Shown in pieces: positions 22,927 to 33,076 of a DNA stretch of 64,000 nucleotides. Position numbers and translations under genes: made by a program. The stretch comes from Bathelium albidoporum (Eukaryota; Ascomycota; Dothideomycetes; Trypetheliales; Trypetheliaceae): contig JAGFVP010000010.1 in the NCBI GenBank assembly GCA_021031095.1, forward strand, positions 1 through 64,000, written 5' to 3'. The notes below the pieces were generated by a model. That model ran no database searches. It was not told the origin of the DNA and worked only from the letters and a program-made list of their open reading frames with translations. The first letter of the stretch is position 1, and each line of letters opens with the position of its first letter.

Positions 22927-23925
22927 GTATAGTTGTTGTATGTCTCAATATTCGGACCGAGTTCAATCAGGTGCACAAAATTGAAAGGGATTTGGCTGAG
23001 GCTGACGCAACTTCTGACTGGAAAGGAGATTCTGGTGACAAACGTGTATATCTAGCCCACTTCATACCAAATCCATGTTATATCTGTGGCAGCCTTTGTT
23101 GACTTGCTCGTCTGTGCATTTTGATTGAGTCTTTTGGGACTTACTCTCCTAGCTTGCTGGGGGCCAAGGGTTTTTCCAATACCCCTGGTGTAGTTCCTTT
23201 CGGTGTCCGCCACTCCAACCCCTTCGCCACTCTCGCCTCCTTACTTCGGGAATACTTAAAGCCGACGCTGGCTCTTGTTCATGTGAAGGGCGTTGTATCT
23301 TGCCAGGCGTTGATTCGGATTGGGACTTTGCATTAGCTACCTGACCTCAGCAAAATTGTGGCGGGAGATTGCTGGTATCACGTGTTTGCCTTATGATTCA
23401 TCTTCAAAGCTACCAATACGCATGACGTTGATCAACTTCACAATTTCCTATATCGCTACGGTGAGCTCTGTGCTGCGCAAGATGCCTAGAAAGAGACCCA
23501 GTGCTCAGATCTTGAATCGCAATGTCCCATGTCTTAGAGGTATATCAGGCTGGGTGCTGCTCGGAGAGGGTATCATTATTCCAGGAGTTTGGCTACAATC
23601 ACCGTGTGTGGTACTCTTGACTCATCACGAAATATAAGGACCAGTGTTGAAATTCATCACATCTCTTCATTTGTACATGTCTTCATCAGCCTTCTACAGA
23701 CAAATGCACTCCACGTCCAATGGGAAGGCCTCAAAGCAACCGAACATTCTCATATTCTGAACATCTACCCAAACTCCTTCCAATGCACAAACCAAATCTC
23801 GACTTGCGAGATACCAGGACCTTGTCCTGACAAGGAAAAACATACACAAGAAAGAAAATTCGTCTGAAAAAAACCTATACACCGACATCCTTCGTCAGAT
23901 GAACTCCGTCAAGTCCTAAAGGTAT
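22927..23925. other. Convergent intergenic region
   Basis: Lies between the 3' ends of NAT1 (+) and the LPMO gene (-). Open frames of 60-105 codons have no motif. Confidence 0.45.
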
Positions 23926-25110
23926 CTAACGGCGTTTCCGCATGATCTGTCCGTTGCTGCAGGTCGTGCCGGCTGCCACAGCCTGGAACGCAACGTTACC
24001 GTTGTTGCAGAGGCCGAACTGTGTCGGGCCATTGCAGACGACCGCGCCATTGGTGCTGCAGCTAGAGCCGGAGATGCCACCGCTGCTTGAGCCGGAGCCA
24101 GAGCTGCTGCCGGTCGAGTTGCCTGAGCCAGAGCCGCTCATAGGGTCCGACCCGGAGCCGGAGCTACCCGAGGAACTACCGGAAGAGCCAGAGCCAGAGG
24201 TGGGTGCGAATGAGCCACCCGAAGAGCTACCGGAAGAGCCGCCACTGGTGCCGTTGGAGCCCGCGGTCGGTGCTGCGGCGCCGCTGGTGACCGTGTAGAA
24301 CGAGGTTGCGAAGGTCGTCGAGGTGCCCGACCCAGCGGCAGGAGCAGAAGGCGCTGCTGCGGCGCTGGTAGTAGCAGCTGCCGACGAAGAAGCGGGTGCG
24401 GAGGGTCCCGACGAGCCCGAAGTGGCGCTCGCTGGGGGCGCAGCACCGGCGGCAGTCTTCTTTTCACAAGCGGCGCCAGTCGGGGCAGCGAGGCTCTGAG
24501 ACGTCAGGGTCTCGGCGTCGGGGCCTGGGTTGACATAGTCCGGATTGGTGTTGACGACCTGTTTGCAGTCGACGCCGGGGATGTTGACTTTGGAGAGGTC
24601 TGGAAGGGAATTGTAGACCGTCTTGTCATTACTGCCACCAGTAACCTTTATGGGAGCACAGTTCATGTACAGCTCGTCCTGGCCCGCTTCGAGGGAGTTC
24701 CAGGTCCAGGACAGAGTTGCCTGGCCGTTGGGGAAACCGTCGGGGATGGAGTAGTTGAAGTGGTCGGGAGCGGACTGACCCTGGGTGACAGGGCACCCAC
24801 CGATCCAGGACTTGATGACCTTGAAGGTGCTCTGGGCTGTCGGTTTCTGGTCGAGTGACACGGCGAGCTGGCATGAACCACCGCCGTGAACAGCGTCGCC
24901 ATCGAGGCTCAGTGTTTGGGAAGAGCCAGCTGCCATGTTGTTCATTGAAGAAATGGCATATGTGTGCACCTGACAGGGGAATTGACCCTCTGTCAGGGGA
25001 CTGGTGGTGATGGTATTCTTATCATAAGGGACAGGCGTGTTGAGTTTCAAATGAGCGTTTACGGCTGCACTGAAGCCCAAGAGAGTCAAAGCAGTTGCAA
25101 GGGTAGACAT
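23926..25110 (-). CDS. AA11 lytic polysaccharide monooxygenase with C-terminal X278 module
   Basis: This single-exon gene of 394 aa starts at the ATG opening the signal peptide (MSTLATALTLLGFSAAVNA). Cleavage leaves His20 as the mature N-terminus (HLKLNTPVPYDK), as needed for the copper histidine brace. A second histidine occurs in DAVHGGGSC, and the axial region around DHFNYSIPDGF fits AA11. A long Ser/Gly/Ala/Thr linker follows (about residues 250-350). The C-terminal X278 module has four cysteines (SCSTNGAVVCNG..FGLCNN..TTCSNG). AA11 enzymes oxidise chitin and X278 is thought to bind it, so a role in chitin or cell-wall remodelling is likely. The repetitive linker creates long false open frames on both strands. 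Confidence 0.9.
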   Translation of the reverse strand: MSTLATALTLLGFSAAVNAHLKLNTPVPYDKNTITTSPLTEGQFPCQVHTYAISSMNNMAAGSSQTLSLDGDAVHGGGSCQLAVSLDQKPTAQSTFKVIKSWIGGCPVTQGQSAPDHFNYSIPDGFPNGQATLSWTWNSLEAGQDELYMNCAPIKVTGGSNDKTVYNSLPDLSKVNIPGVDCKQVVNTNPDYVNPGPDAETLTSQSLAAPTGAACEKKTAAGAAPPASATSGSSGPSAPASSSAAATTSAAAAPSAPAAGSGTSTTFATSFYTVTSGAAAPTAGSNGTSGGSSGSSSGGSFAPTSGSGSSGSSSGSSGSGSDPMSGSGSGNSTGSSSGSGSSSGGISGSSCSTNGAVVCNGPTQFGLCNNGNVAFQAVAAGTTCSNGQIMRKRR

Positions 25111-25754
25111 CTTGGTAGTATGCTTATTCTTGAAAAGTTGCAAGTCCCGCTTTGCAAATGTGGCTGATTGTAAGAAATGAATGTCGGACAAAAGAGCGTT
25201 GCTGATAATGCAAGAGAAATGGATGAGGAAAAAGAGTGTCCTGGCACCGGCGCTACAGGAATATATGAAGGAAACGTGGGCTGTGAAATATGGAGACCAT
25301 GGCCACAAGATCAGGTAGGAAACCCGTGAGTCAAGGATTTGGGCAAGTATAAGCCACTGTCTACGCGCTCTCCTGGGGTTTCTGATTCAAGGAGAACAAA
25401 GAATACATGGTCCGGATTCGATCAGTTCACCCGTTGAAACAGCGGTTCCTTTGTGCTTGGCCGAAACACCGTTTACGCGGGAGAAGTGATGTTTCACACA
25501 TGGATGCAAGGTCAAAGTCATGGCCATAAGGGTGGAGTGCTTCGGGGTCAAAGGGGGAAGCGTGTAGAGGGTTGGAGTGGCGAGAGTGAAGGTAGGAGGC
25601 CTGATTGGTCGATGGCGTCGGTCGATCTGCGTCCGACAGGGAATGTGTGGCGCGTAAAAACAAACCGCATCCAAAGTGTCCCGACGCGCTCTGAGCTCCC
25701 CTTATCGGAGGAGTATGCTTCTTGCCCACTTGCGGGCTTCGACTTTCCGGCGTC
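25111..25754. other. Divergent promoter region between LPMO and the SNF5-family gene
   Basis: This 644-base region lies between two ATGs pointing away from each other. Frames across it have no motif. It presumably contains both promoters. Confidence 0.5.
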
Positions 25755-27690
25755 ATGGCAGCAGTCGTTGCCCCTCGCTCGAGCCAGCCCCAGGCTTTCA
25801 TCTCTAGCTATGCTCCACGCCTGCGCGCCTATGGCAATTCCTTGCTCGCTCCAGTCTTCCCCCAAACCACCCAGATCCCCGTCGGACGGACCACTAAGCG
25901 CGGCACCACTGCTATCAATTACGCAGAAGATTTCGAAGACGATGATCAGGAGGATGGCGAAGGCTCGCGCCGCTTTACTGGCCTCCGCAGCCGGCAAAAG
26001 GAGGATCCTGCTGTCGAGAAGGCTGGTCCTGGGGTGCAACCGGGCAAAGAACTGACTGCGCCCATTGACGTTCAAGGGATATGGCGAGACTGGATGGGGA
26101 AGCCGAAGCGCGGACTGTCTGTCAACCTCACATGTCCAACTTAACGTGGGTTGGTTTCGCTGACGACAGTTGTACCAGCACCGAAAAACAGCTCCAAGTG
26201 CAATCTGCCCTTCCGCTGACTCTGATACCAATTCGCATTGATCTCGATATCGCGTCGTTCCGACCTGAAGCTCCTCTACCAACTCCGCAGAATGCCCGAG
26301 ATTTTGGCATTGACGAAAACCTCCCGGCATACAAGCAGCCCGAATCCACTCCTGCTTATCGACTCAAGGATACATTTCTATGGAATCTACACGAAGCACT
26401 CATCACCCCCGATCAGTTTGCAAAGGTCTTTGTCGATGAGCTGGACTTTCCACTTGAGAGAAAAGCCACAATGGTGGCAACAATTGCAGCCCAGATACGG
26501 ACCCAGCTAGAGGAATATGCCGGTGTTGCACTCCATCCGCTCTTCCATTCAACAAACGCTTCAAATGGCATTCCATCGAATACCGTTCAGCCTGCCAGGC
26601 CTACTTTATCGCGAGATCAATCGTCTACTCCAGCACCAGCAAACAGCTTTCTCGTGCCTCCAACAAGCGCATTAGCGACGCCTCAAGCCGCAAGTCCTTC
26701 TGCACAAAATGGCATCACCGCATCCGCCAAACCCATCCCCTCCGAAGACTTACTCAACCCGGACGACACCTACCGCTGCATCATCAATCTCAGCATCAAC
26801 CTCATGAACCGCCTGTACACCGACAAATTCGAATGGTCTCTCCTCCACCCACCCGGCTTCGCCGAAATCTTCGCCAAGCAGACCTGCGCCGACATTGGCC
26901 TCTCCGGCGAATGGATCCCCGCCATGACCCACGCCATCTACGAGGCCGTGCTACGGCTGAAAAAGGAAGCGTGCGAGAACGGCGGGCTCGTGACGAGCGG
27001 CTACGGCGAGATCGACAACGACGCCGCCGAGGGCGCCGAGGCGGGCTGGCGCTACGATCCAGAGCACCTGGCGGACGAGTGGGAGCCGAAGGTAGAGGTG
27101 CTCTCGAAGGAGGAGATCGAGAAGCGTGAAGGCGACCGCGAACGCCAGATCCGCCGCCTGCGCAGAGAGACGGCCCGGTTTTCCAGCACAGCGAATATGG
27201 CGGGTGGCGTGCCGCAGGCGCAGCCCCAGACACAGAGCCAAACGGACTATTTCGGGAATGCGGAGGTGCAGGATCAGCCGATGGGGAGGGGTGAGCGGTC
27301 GAAGAAGAAGAGGAGGTTTAGGAGTCTGAGTCCGGTGGGGAGGGAGACGCCGGATGCGACAGCGGGCTACGGGGGCGGAGGGGGTTTATCTGACGCGTGA
27401 GTATCGGGGAAAGGACATGGGTATTTTAAAGAGGCTGACTTTTTTCTTAATAGCGAGCGGCCTGCTTGGCGCTGTTCTCATTGCGCGGTATGGGGTTCTG
27501 CTGTATGGGCAGTTCGCGACGGACCACGCGGACCGAGGGTAAGTGTTGTGCAGATGTTTCCATCTCATCAACAAGCTGACTCCACTAGACCCTATGCAAT
27601 AATTGCGGTTTACTGTACGAACGCGACAAGAAACTATCCCCATGGTCGAAAGACTTGTTCGCTGGTGAACGACCTTATGGACTTCGATAG
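25755..27690 (+). CDS. SFH1: SNF5/SMARCB1-family chromatin remodelling subunit with GATA-type finger (Sfh1-like)
   Basis: Exons 25755-26116, 26179-27396, 27454-27538 and 27589-27690 give 588 aa. The N-terminus has QAFISSYAPRLRAYG. Two SNF5 repeats are clear: ALPLTLIPIRIDLDI..FLWNLHEALITPDQFAKVFVDELDF, and ..CIINLSINLMNRLYTDKFEWSLLHPPGFAEIFAKQ. A Lys/Arg/Ser segment then leads to a C-terminal GATA-like finger (WRCSHCAVWGS..TLCNNCGLLYERDKK), spread over exons 3 and 4. Snf5/Sfh1 proteins are core subunits of SWI/SNF or RSC and contact the nucleosome acidic patch. The choice of Sfh1 over Snf5 is likely but not certain. Intron 1 uses a weak donor (GTCTGT), chosen for phase and for continuity of the conserved segment. 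Confidence 0.88.
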
Positions 27691-28252
27691 ATGGACAAGG
27701 GCGGGAGGAAAGACATGAGAAGAATAGCCCCACCTATACACCCAACAAGGGCTAATGCGTCAGTCGACAGCCGTACAGGACTATATGAGCCACAAGGGTG
27801 TCGCGAAATGAGATGACTACCCACTTCAAGGCACCCAAGGTACTGCTTCCGATGCAGATGCAACACCACGTACTCTATGATCCATAATTTTCACGTATCA
27901 GTGTTGATCAGGATTTTTTAGCAAGATGAAAAAAGAGCCAGACACCAAATTTCAACGCTGACGGTAGAGATTACGGAATTTCGTACGATTGTATCACTAC
28001 TTGTATGTGGAATGCACTATAATGGGACTACGTTATCCTACTAATGTAATTCTCATGCACTCAGCACTTCGGTTGTCACTTTGTTGAATATGATGAGTCT
28101 GCAGATGAATGTTGCACCTTTCAAAGGGCGAAAACACTATGTTTTATACCCATGACCTCCAAAATATCATTTGAATATCTATGAAGTATGCATTTCCAAA
28201 ACAAAGAGCGAATAATATACTCCAAGGCCTTTGCACTCTTAACGAACAGCAC
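27691..28252. other. Convergent intergenic region
   Basis: Lies between the SNF5-family gene and the acidic hypothetical gene. AT-rich toward 27.9-28.2 kb, with no recognisable gene. Confidence 0.45.
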
Positions 28253-28325
28253 GAAGCCACCAACGCCAACGCGTCTTAGGGAGCTCATCGACATCCTGCT
28301 CGCCCGCCCTATGAATCTCCCGTCC
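28253..28325 (+). repeat. Inverted imperfect copy of the 5' coding part of the neighbouring gene
   Basis: Read on the plus strand this segment translates as TRLRELIDILLARPMNLP. The minus-strand gene at 28309-28968 encodes TRLRELIAILAANPRLP near its own start. Nucleotides match closely over about 65 bases (shared run CGTCTTAG, then GAGCTCATCG versus GAACTCATCG, then CATCCT). The two arms are inverted and about 600 bases apart. This arm overlaps the stop codon of the minus-strand gene. Confidence 0.7.
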
Positions 28326-28968
28326 TTGCCACCTTCGGCTCCCGCTCATCCCCTCCCTCTTGGTCCTCCGCCGCCCTCTTCCTCCCTGCCACTACCACTG
28401 CCCCAGCGTTGCTACCCTCCTGCTTCATTTCCTCCTGCTTTCCCGCCCCCTGGCCCGCTGGGGTCGGCGTCGGCGTCGGCGTCGGCGTAGACGTCACGAC
28501 GTGCTGCACCCGATTCCCGTTCCCGCGCACCACGACGCTGTAGTTCAGCCGCAGCTGCGCCCTGCCGCTGCTTCTCGGTAACGCTGACAGCGGCATTACA
28601 TGTGGTGGTGTAGTAGCGGTGGTGGGGACGCCCGCCTGTATCTGCCGCAACGCGGCATACACTATGGGGGCTAGCGCGTGCGGGTTGAGCGCGGTGACGA
28701 CGTTGTTGGAACCGTGGATGTGCGTGGAGGCGTCGATGTGGATTTCGGTCGTGATACCATGACTATTCACATCATTATTATTGCCGCTTCGCATGCCATC
28801 CTCGTCGTCATCGTCATCGGTAGCAGCATCGTCGTTGTCGGTTTCAGGGTAAGGAGGCGGGGGGGCGGTTTCTTGCGCAGAGGCGAGCTGTGGGAGCCGG
28901 GGGTTGGCGGCGAGGATGGCGATGAGTTCTCTAAGACGGGTTTGCGTTTGTGGGTCCATGCTCTCCAT
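28309..28968 (-). CDS. Acidic hypothetical protein with Thr-Pro repeat
   Basis: 219 aa from the ATG at 28968 (MESMDPQTQTRLRELIAIL). I do not recognise a named family. A short N-terminal helix is followed by a Pro-rich and very acidic stretch (ATDDDDDEDG). A core follows around ITTEIHIDASTHIHGSNNVV and NPHALAPIVYAALRQIQAG, then RAQLRLNYSVVVRGNGNRV. A (Thr-Pro) run is encoded by a short tandem repeat, and the tail is Lys/Arg/Glu-rich with a possible nuclear signal (GRKRAAED). The frame extends 36 codons upstream, but the ATG at 28968 sits in the better context. A TATA box lies about 275 bases upstream. The folded-looking core and the composition suggest a real nuclear protein of unknown role. 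Confidence 0.6.
   Translation of the reverse strand: MESMDPQTQTRLRELIAILAANPRLPQLASAQETAPPPPYPETDNDDAATDDDDDEDGMRSGNNNDVNSHGITTEIHIDASTHIHGSNNVVTALNPHALAPIVYAALRQIQAGVPTTATTPPHVMPLSALPRSSGRAQLRLNYSVVVRGNGNRVQHVVTSTPTPTPTPTPAGQGAGKQEEMKQEGSNAGAVVVAGRKRAAEDQEGGDEREPKVARTGDS
28466..28490 (+). repeat. Short GGCGTC tandem repeat encoding Thr-Pro
   Basis: Four near-exact hexamer copies (GGCGTC) occur in a row. On the minus strand they read as repeated ACGCC units giving the (TP)n run of the acidic protein. Copy-number variation here would lengthen or shorten that run without changing frame. Confidence 0.7.
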
Positions 28969-29241
28969 TGTATGTGAGATTGTGAGGAGGCCCTCTCTAT
29001 GGAAAAGAGAGAGGGTTTGGTGAGATGCGTGCTTGGGAGGTGTGAGATGCGCGCCTATACTCTTTCTATTTGGCAAAGAAAGGATCTTGGGTGTTGCGCA
29101 GCGAGATGTGGGGTTGCGGTTGACCCCCTTCTACGAAGTAGAGAAAGGGATTCGCCGTGTCAGGTAGTGGATGATCAAGATCTATTTTTGTCTGTTGGTG
29201 GAATGAAGGGAAAGAAATGGTAGATTGGGAGGCAGCAGCTT

Positions 29242-29248
29242 TTTTATA
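29242..29248 (-). promoter_or_regulatory. TATA box upstream of the acidic hypothetical gene
   Basis: On the minus strand this reads TATAAAA within GCTATAAAAA, about 275 bases before the ATG at 28968. That implies a long 5' leader if it is used. Confidence 0.4.
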
Positions 29249-30115
29249 GCCCGCACTGTGTGACTGTTTGACGGACTGCCGAGTCACAATAAGAAAGAGG
29301 ACTGCTGTACGAGCCGCACCTACTAATAAACGCGAGAGGAGCATCAATCGAAAACCGTGCATCAATAGGGGCTTGCTCTGTCACAATGTGATGAATGCCT
29401 GCCACCGGCGCAGCGTGCATGCGGTCGCTATTGTTTGTGATCAAGATTCCTATTGTCGTCGGGAAACTTAACCCAGAGCGGTGCTCAATAGGGACCGGGG
29501 TCGTCTGCGCCAGACAGGGCTTGCATCGGCCTCGCGACCAGCACAACGGCACCTCTTAGCGTGTCGCGCATGGCAGAGCTGACCTGTCAGACGAGCTTCT
29601 GCCCGTAGCTTGGTTTTCTTGCTATTGTTGTGAGAAGCCAAACCCATGTGAGCCGTATTGATTTTCGCTGCCTATTGTTCTTGTCCGACGGCCGCTGATT
29701 GGCCGTATCTTTGAAACCTCGGCCGCGTCGGATGATCGGACCATTCCTACCGAAGCCACCGCACCATCTTCCTCTCCCATTTTTGCGGATATCATGTTCG
29801 AAGCCCATATGCCGCAGCAGTCAGATATCTGGCTGAGCTCTCACTTGGTTGGAGAGACGAATCAGGTTGTTGCTCAATCTTTCTCAGTTTCTGACGATTT
29901 TTGTTGCCTTGTGACTGTATTTCGTATCTGATCCCGAGTAGGTAAGGCAAAGAGGTACCAGCGACTCTCGCTGAGTCACTGCGGGTGATAAGCTCCAACT
30001 CCGCTTCTCCCCTTTCGCCTCAATCTTTAGTAACGCCCGAAATTTCCAAGCAACTCGTCATCTCATTCGCCGCTGTTCAGTCGCATCTTTCGCAGGCACC
30101 AGCGCACTCTGAACA
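29249..30115. other. Divergent intergenic region
   Basis: Lies between the acidic hypothetical gene (-) and the RidA gene (+). No gene-like frame. Probably promoter and leader sequence. Confidence 0.45.
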
Positions 30116-30613
30116 ATGTCGAGCCAGAAGAAGGCCATTTCTACAGATAAAGCGCCCGTTTTGCGACCCCCACAATTTCCATTTTCACAAGCTATTGTCC
30201 ACAATGGCATCGTCTTTTGCTCAGGCAGCATTGGAATGGACCCCGCGACTAGTCAAGTAGTCGGCGGCACGGTGACTGACAGAACGGTACTACGTTCGTG
30301 ACATCAGACGAGGCAGCACTCACATGACAGCAACAGGCACAAGCCCTTCGCAACTTATCTGCCGTCCTTGAGACTGCTGGCTCGAGCCTGAAGAACGTTC
30401 TGAAGGTGAACGTCTATATCACAACCATGGAGAATTTTCAGGCCATGAATAAGGGTTACCTGTACTTCTTTGAGGAACCGTTACCAGTTGGTCACCCGAT
30501 ATGCAACTTTTAGATTGGAGTTGACATTCGGTTTCCAGGCTCGGACTTGCGTCGCAGTCAAAGAACTGCCTCTAGGTACCGACGTGGAGATTGAGTGCAT
30601 CGCTCATCTCTAA
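30116..30613 (+). CDS. RidA/YjgF/YER057c family reactive-intermediate deaminase
   Basis: Exons 30116-30286, 30337-30486 and 30539-30613 encode 131 aa, the usual size for the family. Signatures are FSQAIVHNGIVFCSGSIG, the helix AQALRNLSAVLETAGSSL, VYITTMENF, and PARTCVAVKELPLG with the catalytic arginine, then VEIECIA. RidA proteins hydrolyse enamine/imine intermediates (such as 2-aminoacrylate) released by PLP enzymes; yeast has cytosolic (Hmf1) and mitochondrial (Mmf1) forms. This one has no strong presequence, so the cytosolic form is more likely. The PAR motif is created exactly at the last exon junction. Its stop lies 134 bases from the stop of the convergent JmjC gene. Confidence 0.92.
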
Positions 30614-30747
30614 AGCCATGCATGGTCTGCATCTTTTTACATGACACTGATCATTCAGCTCGGAAGTACCAGGGGAGGCGATCTATATGTGTGTCTAAAA
30701 AAAAAACAGTCACCACACTTCCCAGGCATGTTTAGATGAGTGCATGT

Positions 30748-31694
30748 TTAGCGAAACCACCAGTTGACCTGTACCAATGTAAGCTACTAAAAATATAATA
30801 TCTATGATGGCTTACCGATGCCGTAACGCCTTTGCCAACACCTCTGATACTATGCCACCATCCCTTCGGAATGAACAGTCCATCACCAGACTCCATACGA
30901 ACTTCAAATTGACATGCAGCATCCCTGCCCCAAACAAGATCTTCTAGCGCCTGCTTCTCGTCTCCTTGCATCATTTCTGGACCTCGAAATGCTGCAGAAC
31001 TACTACCCTGAGCTCGCATTTGAGCAGCTCGAAACATGTCGCGCCCCAAGCTCGGCTCGTAAAGACGGACAGCTTTGCTACCCGCAAGCTGAACGAATAG
31101 ATTCGGGTTGGGATCCTTGTGCAAGGGTGTCATGGTAAACATGCCCATCCAAAGGTTGGCATTGTAGACGTCGCCTCGCCCAGCGAAACGCACGATATCT
31201 GGTGTTGGTAGATCCTCCCCAAGTTTCTTTGGAAGATCAGAGAGAGCGGCCTGAGCCAGGTAGAGGTCTGTAGACGCTGGGTCTTTGGTTTCATTGGCAG
31301 CATCTTTACACATTTGCTGTTCACACCACTCGATGAAATGTCCAAGTGGTGCCTCGAGCTGCTCAAACGTAGTCTCGGTCTGACCTGTTGTCTTTCGAGT
31401 CTGGGTCAACTCCAAAGGCACAGTGGCGTTGGCGAACGGAGACAAATATGATGTCTTCAGTCGCCACACCCTGGTGTCATTTTGATCATGCTCGAACCAA
31501 TCACGTATGGCAGGAAGGGCGTTGAAGCATCCTCTCGGAAGGATAGCAGGTAGGGTGGGTTCAAATGCACGCTTGCGGAATGCCTCAACGGAGTCGTTGG
31601 GTAAGACGACGAAGGATCTGACTGCTGTGGCGCTGTACATTCTCCATCCTCGAGCAGAACGACGTGACCTTAGATATGGAATGTGAAGTCTCAT
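30748..31694 (-). CDS. JmjC/cupin-type 2-oxoglutarate oxygenase with mitochondrial-like N-terminus
   Basis: Exons 31694-30816 and 30768-30748 give 299 aa. The final exon is only 21 bases (VNWWFR then stop), a C-terminus common in this family. The iron site is visible as LHKDPNPNLFVQL (His and Asp) and a distal histidine in GWWHSIRG. The 2-oxoglutarate-binding Lys is probably near SKAVRLYEP. The N-terminus (MRLHIPYLRSRRSARGWRM) is Arg-rich with no acids for about 30 residues, like a mitochondrial presequence. The family comprises protein or RNA hydroxylases and demethylases related to cupin_8/JMJD5-JMJD7; the substrate is unknown. A later ATG at 31640 is an alternative start that would remove most of the presequence. 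Confidence 0.85.
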
Positions 31695-32064
31695 GCGAAA
31701 GTACTGCTTCGGTGGCACGTGTATGATAATCACGCCCGTGCAAAGGGCAAGATGCCTTCGAGAATCATGAGTACACTAGGCTTTTCACGCTTTACCCAAT
31801 ATGTTCTAGGTTGGTGCTGAAATCTTCATTGAAAGGGCAACTACGGGCTCTTCAGCATTTCAAAATGTTGCATAGGCAGAACGGCTCGTTCAGCTCTCAT
31901 TCAGTCAAGAAGCAGACTGGCAGCACTGCAGCGATGATGTCTGCAGATTTTGCGTGAAACCTTGAAAATTTGCTGAACTACATGTCATCTCCTTGCTCCA
32001 AGATTGACATGATAAGACAACTTCAATGTACTTTTCATAGTAACCATCCCGAAGGTAGATCGCC
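31695..32064. other. Intergenic region
   Basis: Lies between the JmjC start and the 3' end of the dehydrogenase gene. No motif-bearing frame. Confidence 0.45.
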
Positions 32065-33076
32065 TTAAAGAACCAACCTTACTTTGAGCTTGTCACCCTT
32101 TACAATCTCCTCCTGTTTTCTCATGAGCTCTGGAAGGTCCCAGGTGCAATTGATGTATCGACCAGCCAACCAATCTCGCTTCTCTGATGCAAGATAGACC
32201 AGGGAATCGGCCGTCAGCTCCGGCGTGTCAACAAAGACTGAGATACCCATGTCAGAGTTGATGGACTTTGCTCAGCAGACGTAAACTTACCGGGCTTCAG
32301 CTCTTCAGACAAGCCATCAATCCCTCCGACGATGTCGGTTGGGATATTTCCTGGGTGGACTGAATATGCAAGCACCCCTTGCTCTCTATACTCCGCACAC
32401 ACAAATTCCGAAAGTCGCAGGATCGCGAGTTTGGATGTCTGATATGCATTTATGGCCGGGGAAATGAGGTGAGCTCCAACGCTACTGAGATTAATGATGG
32501 TCTTATCGCCGCCTTCGAGCATCAATGGTAGAAAAGCTCGCATTACGAGGTACGGGCCACGAAGGTTCACATTCAAGCAATTCCACCATGCTTCGGGATC
32601 ACTATCTGTAATCGTAGCGCGATAGAAAATCCCAGCATTGTTGATGACGATATCCATGCGTCCAAAGGCTTTTCTCACCTCTGCGGCCGCGCGGTCAACG
32701 CTTTCGGCGCTTGCGACGTCGAGCTTCAGCGGTAAGATGTGGGGCAACGGTTTCTGCACTGCTGCTGCTGCGGCTTTGATTGCACGCTCAGTCTCGGAGA
32801 GATCAGACCTGGCGCCAATGGCAATGTAAGAGGCGCCGGCTCTGGCAAAGGAGACTGCCATTGCGCGGCCAAGGCCTTTGGAAGCGCCCGAGATGAAGAC
32901 TGCCTTGCTGCTTAGTTTAGCCTTGGACGAGTCGATTGCGGGATACGTGTCGTTGTGGACCGCGGAAGTCACGTCATAATCGCCTGGCAAATGATATAAG
33001 TTTGCGCAACAGGTTGTATAAAGTACAACTTACCTGGACCTTCAAGTGGGTTTGGGGTTCCTCTTGGCGGAGGCAT
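32065..33076 (-). CDS. Short-chain dehydrogenase/reductase
   Basis: Exons 33076-33034, 32983-32291 and 32237-32065 give 302 aa with all junctions in phase. A classical SDR Rossmann fold is clear: SGASKGLGRA (TGxxxGxG cofactor motif), LDVAS, NNAGIFY, INLSSVGAH (catalytic Ser), YQTSK (catalytic Tyr and Lys) and HPGNIPTDI. The absence of a basic residue directly after the second strand leaves the NAD/NADP choice open. No signal peptide or membrane segment. The substrate cannot be read. It is divergent from the phosphonoacetate hydrolase gene across about 1.1 kb, so co-regulation is possible but untested. Confidence 0.9.

Noticed and set aside
23942..24467. Open frames on both strands in the LPMO linker
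   Set aside because: Repetitive Ser/Gly codons remove stops in alternative frames; the translations are low-complexity Pro/Glu or Arg/Pro.
28188..28490. Plus-strand 100-codon frame
   Set aside because: The Pro/Ser/Ala-rich second half is antisense of the acidic protein gene. The first part is the inverted duplicate, reported as a repeat instead of a gene.
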